A DNA stretch of 8,190 nucleotides, taken from NCBI GenBank assembly GCA_009925875.1, contig RFQD01000056.1, positions 1-8,190 on the forward strand. The letters are read 5' to 3'. Below are positions 5,227-8,190 of this stretch, piece by piece. Under the pieces are notes generated by a model that ran no database searches, had not been told where the DNA came from, and saw only the letters and a list, made by a program, of their open reading frames with translations. Both the position numbers and the translations under genes were made by a program. Origin of the DNA: Microbacteriaceae bacterium. GTDB lineage: Bacteria; Actinomycetota; Actinomycetes; Actinomycetales; Microbacteriaceae. Numbering within the stretch: the stretch's first letter is position 1; each line of letters opens with the position of its first letter.

Positions 5227-6897
5227 ATGGCTCACTCCACACCGTCCGGTCCCCGTCCCGTTCGAGCAGCGCGCGGCAACGCGCGCACCGCAAAATCGTG
5301 GCAGACCGAAGCTCCATTGCGCATGCTGATGAACAACCTTGATGCCGAAGTGGCGGAGCATCCCGACAAATTGGTTGTGTACGGAGGCACGGGCAAAGCC
5401 GCCCGCACGTGGGACGCCTTTGATGCCATCGTGCGCACGCTCGAAACGCTCGATGACGACGAGACGCTGCTCGTGCAATCGGGTAAACCGGTCGGAGTTT
5501 TTCGCACACACGAATGGGCGCCGCGGGTACTGATCGCGAACTCCAACCTCGTCGGTGACTGGGCAAACTGGCCCGAGTTTCGTCGCCTCGAAGCCGAAGG
5601 TCTCACGATGTATGGCCAAATGACCGCCGGTTCGTGGATCTACATTGGCACGCAAGGAATTCTGCAAGGCACGTACGAAACATTTGGCGCCGTCGCACGG
5701 CAACACTTTGGCGGCTCGCTCGCCGGCACGTTGACGTTGACCGGTGGATGCGGCGGCATGGGCGGTGCGCAACCACTCGCCGTCACCATGAACGACGGAG
5801 TGGTGCTCATCGTCGACGTCGACGAGACGCGACTCGCTCGTCGCGTCGAACACGGCTACCTCGATGAGTACACGACCGACCTCGACGATGCGCTCGCGCG
5901 AGTGCTCGCAGCCAAGGCCGAAAAACGCGCACTCTCGGTGGGACTGGTCGGGAATGCGGCCGCGGTGTTCACCGAAATATGTGCACGAAACGTGCCGGTC
6001 GACATCGTGACAGACCAAACCAGCGCGCACGACCCCCTGTCCTTTCTCCCCGAGGACGTCACAGTCGAGGACTGGCATGCTCGTGCAGAAAGCGACCCCG
6101 CGTGGTTCACGCAGCACTCGCGAGCATCCATGGCCAAACAGGTCACGGCGATGGTCGACTTTCAAGACAAAGGCGCGATCGTCTTCGACTACGGAAACTC
6201 CATTCGCGCCGAAGCGCAACTCGGCGGATATGAGCGCGCGTTCGAGTTTCCGGGCTTTGTTCCGGCCTACATTCGACCGCTGTTTTGCGAAGGGAACGGT
6301 CCCTTCCGATGGGTCGCACTCAGCGGCGACCCCGAAGACATTGCCAAGACCGACCGCGCCATTCTCGAGTTGTTCCCCGAAAACGAGCACCTTCGCCGGT
6401 GGATTACCAAGGCCGGAGAGAAAGTGCACTTCGAAGGATTACCGGCACGCATCTGCTGGTTGGGCTACCAAGAGCGACACCTGGCGGGCCTCAAGTTCAA
6501 CGAGATGGTCGCCTCGGGAGAACTCAGCGCGCCCATCGTCATTGGACGCGACCACCTCGACTCTGGATCCGTCGCCTCCCCCTATCGCGAAACCGAGGCA
6601 ATGAACGACGGGTCGGATGCGATCGCCGACTGGCCGCTCCTCAACGCGTTGCTCAACACCGCGTCGGGTGCGACGTGGGTGTCGCTCCACCACGGCGGCG
6701 GTGTGGGCATCGGTCGCTCCATTCACGCCGGACAGGTGACCGTCGCCGATGGCACCGCCCTCGCGGCCGAGAAACTCGCGCGCGTCCTCACAAACGACCC
6801 CGGCTCCGGCGTGATGCGCCACGTCGATGCCGGCTACGACCGCGCGATCGCCGTCGCCGAAGAGCGCGGCCTGCGCGTGCCCATGCGGGAAGGGTAG
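5227..6897 (+). CDS. hutU: Urocanate hydratase (urocanase)
   Basis: Second enzyme of histidine degradation: adds water to urocanate to give 4-imidazolone-5-propionate, using tightly bound NAD+ as an electrophile; cytoplasmic homodimer. The 556 residues match the usual 550-560. Seen in order: [11 protein letters not shown] (52-62), [13 protein letters not shown] (141-153), the glycine-rich NAD loop [13 protein letters not shown] (173-185), TDQTSAHDP (262-270), [20 protein letters not shown] (353-372), the signature [16 protein letters not shown] (402-417) with the essential Cys410, and [15 protein letters not shown] (488-502). The signature carries Gln where most urocanases have Gly (GYGxR). 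The ATG at 5227 is chosen because the longer frame from 5155 starts inside a terminator stem, and the length then fits the family. No clear ribosome site precedes it. hutI follows 28 bases later in the same direction, so the two are probably co-transcribed. Confidence 0.97.
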   Translation: MAHSTPSGPRPVRAARGNARTAKSWQTEAPLRMLMNNLDAEVAEHPDKLVVYGGTGKAARTWDAFDAIVRTLETLDDDETLLVQSGKPVGVFRTHEWAPRVLIANSNLVGDWANWPEFRRLEAEGLTMYGQMTAGSWIYIGTQGILQGTYETFGAVARQHFGGSLAGTLTLTGGCGGMGGAQPLAVTMNDGVVLIVDVDETRLARRVEHGYLDEYTTDLDDALARVLAAKAEKRALSVGLVGNAAAVFTEICARNVPVDIVTDQTSAHDPLSFLPEDVTVEDWHARAESDPAWFTQHSRASMAKQVTAMVDFQDKGAIVFDYGNSIRAEAQLGGYERAFEFPGFVPAYIRPLFCEGNGPFRWVALSGDPEDIAKTDRAILELFPENEHLRRWITKAGEKVHFEGLPARICWLGYQERHLAGLKFNEMVASGELSAPIVIGRDHLDSGSVASPYRETEAMNDGSDAIADWPLLNALLNTASGATWVSLHHGGGVGIGRSIHAGQVTVADGTALAAEKLARVLTNDPGSGVMRHVDAGYDRAIAVAEERGLRVPMREG

Positions 6898-6925
6898 CCG
6901 CCGACATCGTCGCGACCACACCATC

Positions 6926-8152
6926 ATGACCCGCACACTCGTCACCAACATCGGCCAACTCGTCACCAATAACGAGCGGGACCGAGATCCCCTCGGTGTT
7001 ATCGCCGACGCCGCTCTCGTGATCGACAACGAACGCATCACCTGGGTGGGCTCGGCTGCTGCGGCCGAAGTCAGCGGAGGACACGACATTGATCACGTCG
7101 TTGACTGCGGAGGGCGAGCCGTCATCCCCGGCTTTGTTGACGCCCACTCGCACCTCGTATTCGCCGGTGACCGAGCCAACGAATTCGAGGCGCGCATGAC
7201 GGGCACACCCTATTCCGCGGGTGGCATCCGTTCGACGGTGACCGCGACCCGCTCGGCGAGCGAAGACGAATTAATCACCCTGCTGGAACATCGCGTCAAC
7301 GAAATGCTCCGCCAGGGAACCACGACCTTCGAAACAAAAAGCGGGTACCACCTGAACGTCGAGGGCGAGCCACTCGCCTGCAAAATTGCGCGCCGAGTGA
7401 CCGACGAAGTCACCTACCTCGGAGCACACGTCATCCCCGCCGAATACGGGGGACGCGGGCACGAAGAAACACCCGTCGTGGGCACGCGTGAGGATTACGT
7501 CGAACTTGTGTGCGGAGCGATGCTCGAGGCCTCGGCCCCCCATGCGCGGTGGATTGACGTGTTCTGCGATGACGGAGCGTTTACCGTTGCCGAGGCTCGA
7601 CGGGTACTCGAGGCGGGGATGCGCGCGGGACTTGCTCCCCGACTGCACGCCGCGCAGCTCGCCCCCGACTCCGCGGCCATTGCGCTCGGCGTCGAACTCG
7701 ATTGCGCATCCATCGATCACTGCACGTACCTGACCGACGACGACGTCGCCCTCCTCGCGTCGAGCTCCACCGTGGTGACGCTGCTGCCCGGTGTCGAGTA
7801 TTCGACGCGATCACCCTTTCCGGATGCGCGACGCCTCCTCGACGCCGGGGTCACCGTCGCCATCTCCACCGACTGCAACCCCGGCTCGAGTTACACCTCG
7901 TCCATGGCGTTGTGTATCAGTCTCGCCGTGCGCGACATGGGCATGACGACGGCAGAAGCCCTGTGGTCGGCCACAGCCGGTGGCGCGCGCGCCCTTCGTC
8001 GCACCGACGTGGGGAGACTCGTGGTCGGTGCTCGGGCCGACTTTGTTGAGTTGGATGCCCCGAACTATGTGCACCTCGCCTACCGCCCGGGCGTACCGCT
8101 TACTCGGCGGGTGTGGAAGCACGGCGTCGCCGTTGCGCAAACCACAGGATGA
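6926..8152 (+). CDS. hutI: Imidazolonepropionase
   Basis: Third enzyme of histidine degradation: hydrolyses 4-imidazolone-5-propionate to N-formimino-L-glutamate. It is a metal-dependent amidohydrolase-fold enzyme of 408 residues, the normal length. Metal-binding residues are His74 and His76 (VDAHSH), His241 (RLHAAQ) and Asp316 (STDCNPG); His265 (SIDHCTY) is the expected catalytic or metal-linked histidine. The substrate-site segments FETKSGYHL (135-143), SAGGIRSTV (97-105) and [10 protein letters not shown] (318-327) are typical. The ATG at 6926 is preferred because it puts the family N-terminus (MTRTLVTNI) at residue 1; the frame is open upstream but that extension would overlap hutU and is low-complexity basic. 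No ribosome site is visible within the 28 bases after hutU, so translation may depend on coupling. Its stop overlaps a probable next start (ATGA). Confidence 0.97.
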   Translation: MTRTLVTNIGQLVTNNERDRDPLGVIADAALVIDNERITWVGSAAAAEVSGGHDIDHVVDCGGRAVIPGFVDAHSHLVFAGDRANEFEARMTGTPYSAGGIRSTVTATRSASEDELITLLEHRVNEMLRQGTTTFETKSGYHLNVEGEPLACKIARRVTDEVTYLGAHVIPAEYGGRGHEETPVVGTREDYVELVCGAMLEASAPHARWIDVFCDDGAFTVAEARRVLEAGMRAGLAPRLHAAQLAPDSAAIALGVELDCASIDHCTYLTDDDVALLASSSTVVTLLPGVEYSTRSPFPDARRLLDAGVTVAISTDCNPGSSYTSSMALCISLAVRDMGMTTAEALWSATAGGARALRRTDVGRLVVGARADFVELDAPNYVHLAYRPGVPLTRRVWKHGVAVAQTTG

Positions 8153-8190
8153 GCACGACGACCGCCGGCCACACGCCCTCGATGTCAGCC
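8149..8190 (+). CDS. Probable start of the next gene in the hut operon (partial, 14 codons)
   Basis: ATG at 8149-8151 overlaps the TGA of hutI in the four-base arrangement ATGA, typical of translationally coupled operon genes. The frame ([14 protein letters not shown]) stays open to the window end. Too little is visible to name it. From context, hutH, a formiminoglutamate-using enzyme (hutF or hutG type) or a hut regulator would be expected. An AGG lies just before the ATG but is closer than a normal ribosome site. Confidence 0.45.
   Translation, partial: MSTTTAGHTPSMSA

Noticed and set aside
5167..6429. A 420-codon open frame on the minus strand opposite hutU.
   Set aside because: It lies fully antisense to a clear urocanase gene, shows no recognisable motif and has composition typical of a shadow frame in GC-rich DNA.
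6827..6925. An ATG at 6827 as the hutI start, adding 33 residues and overlapping hutU.
   Set aside because: The extra stretch is basic and low in complexity, and imidazolonepropionases start near the ATG at 6926.

Overview
The window looks like chromosomal DNA of a fairly GC-rich (about 60% by eye) Gram-positive actinobacterium, perhaps from Microbacteriaceae. This rests on the base composition, GC-rich third codon positions, a weakly conserved promoter style and the resemblance of the hut genes to actinobacterial ones; the taxon is an inference. No RNA genes, insertion sequences, phage genes or CRISPR arrays are visible. All genes look intact except the two cut by the window edges.

Left half (1-3753, all on the minus strand): a catabolic cluster read right to left. 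It starts with an NAD-type short-chain dehydrogenase (3753-2971). Two zinc-type medium-chain dehydrogenases follow (2971-1997 and 1994-879). The three are packed with a 1-base overlap and a 2-base gap, so they are almost certainly one operon. After 136 bases comes an RbsC-type sugar ABC transporter permease (742 to beyond the left edge), probably the first gene of a transporter set that continues outside the window. Together the genes suggest uptake and stepwise oxidation of a sugar, polyol or diol; the substrate cannot be read from the sequence.

Centre (3754-4054): a 301-base divergent intergenic region. It holds a good minus-strand promoter (TTGACA, 18-base spacer, TATCGT) for the dehydrogenase operon, flanked by two copies of an ACTAAACACATGT-like element 21 bases apart. 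Three further copies of a related element, also on a 21-base period, sit in front of the permease gene (787-849). This links the two transcription units as a likely regulon under one unidentified regulator. A separate near-palindrome (3985-4000) lies nearer the plus-strand gene.

Right half (4055-8190, plus strand): first a PRISE-type (progesterone 5-beta-reductase/iridoid synthase-like) NADPH enone reductase homologue (4055-5116), closed by a strong intrinsic terminator (5150-5187). Then come the histidine degradation genes hutU (urocanate hydratase, 5227-6897) and hutI (imidazolonepropionase, 6926-8152). A further gene probably starts at 8149, overlapping the hutI stop codon, and runs off the right edge. 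HutU and HutI carry out steps 2 and 3 of histidine breakdown. hutH and the enzyme that uses formiminoglutamate are not in the window. The most interesting unexplained material is the repeated 21-base operator array and the three-dehydrogenase operon with its unusual zinc-site features.
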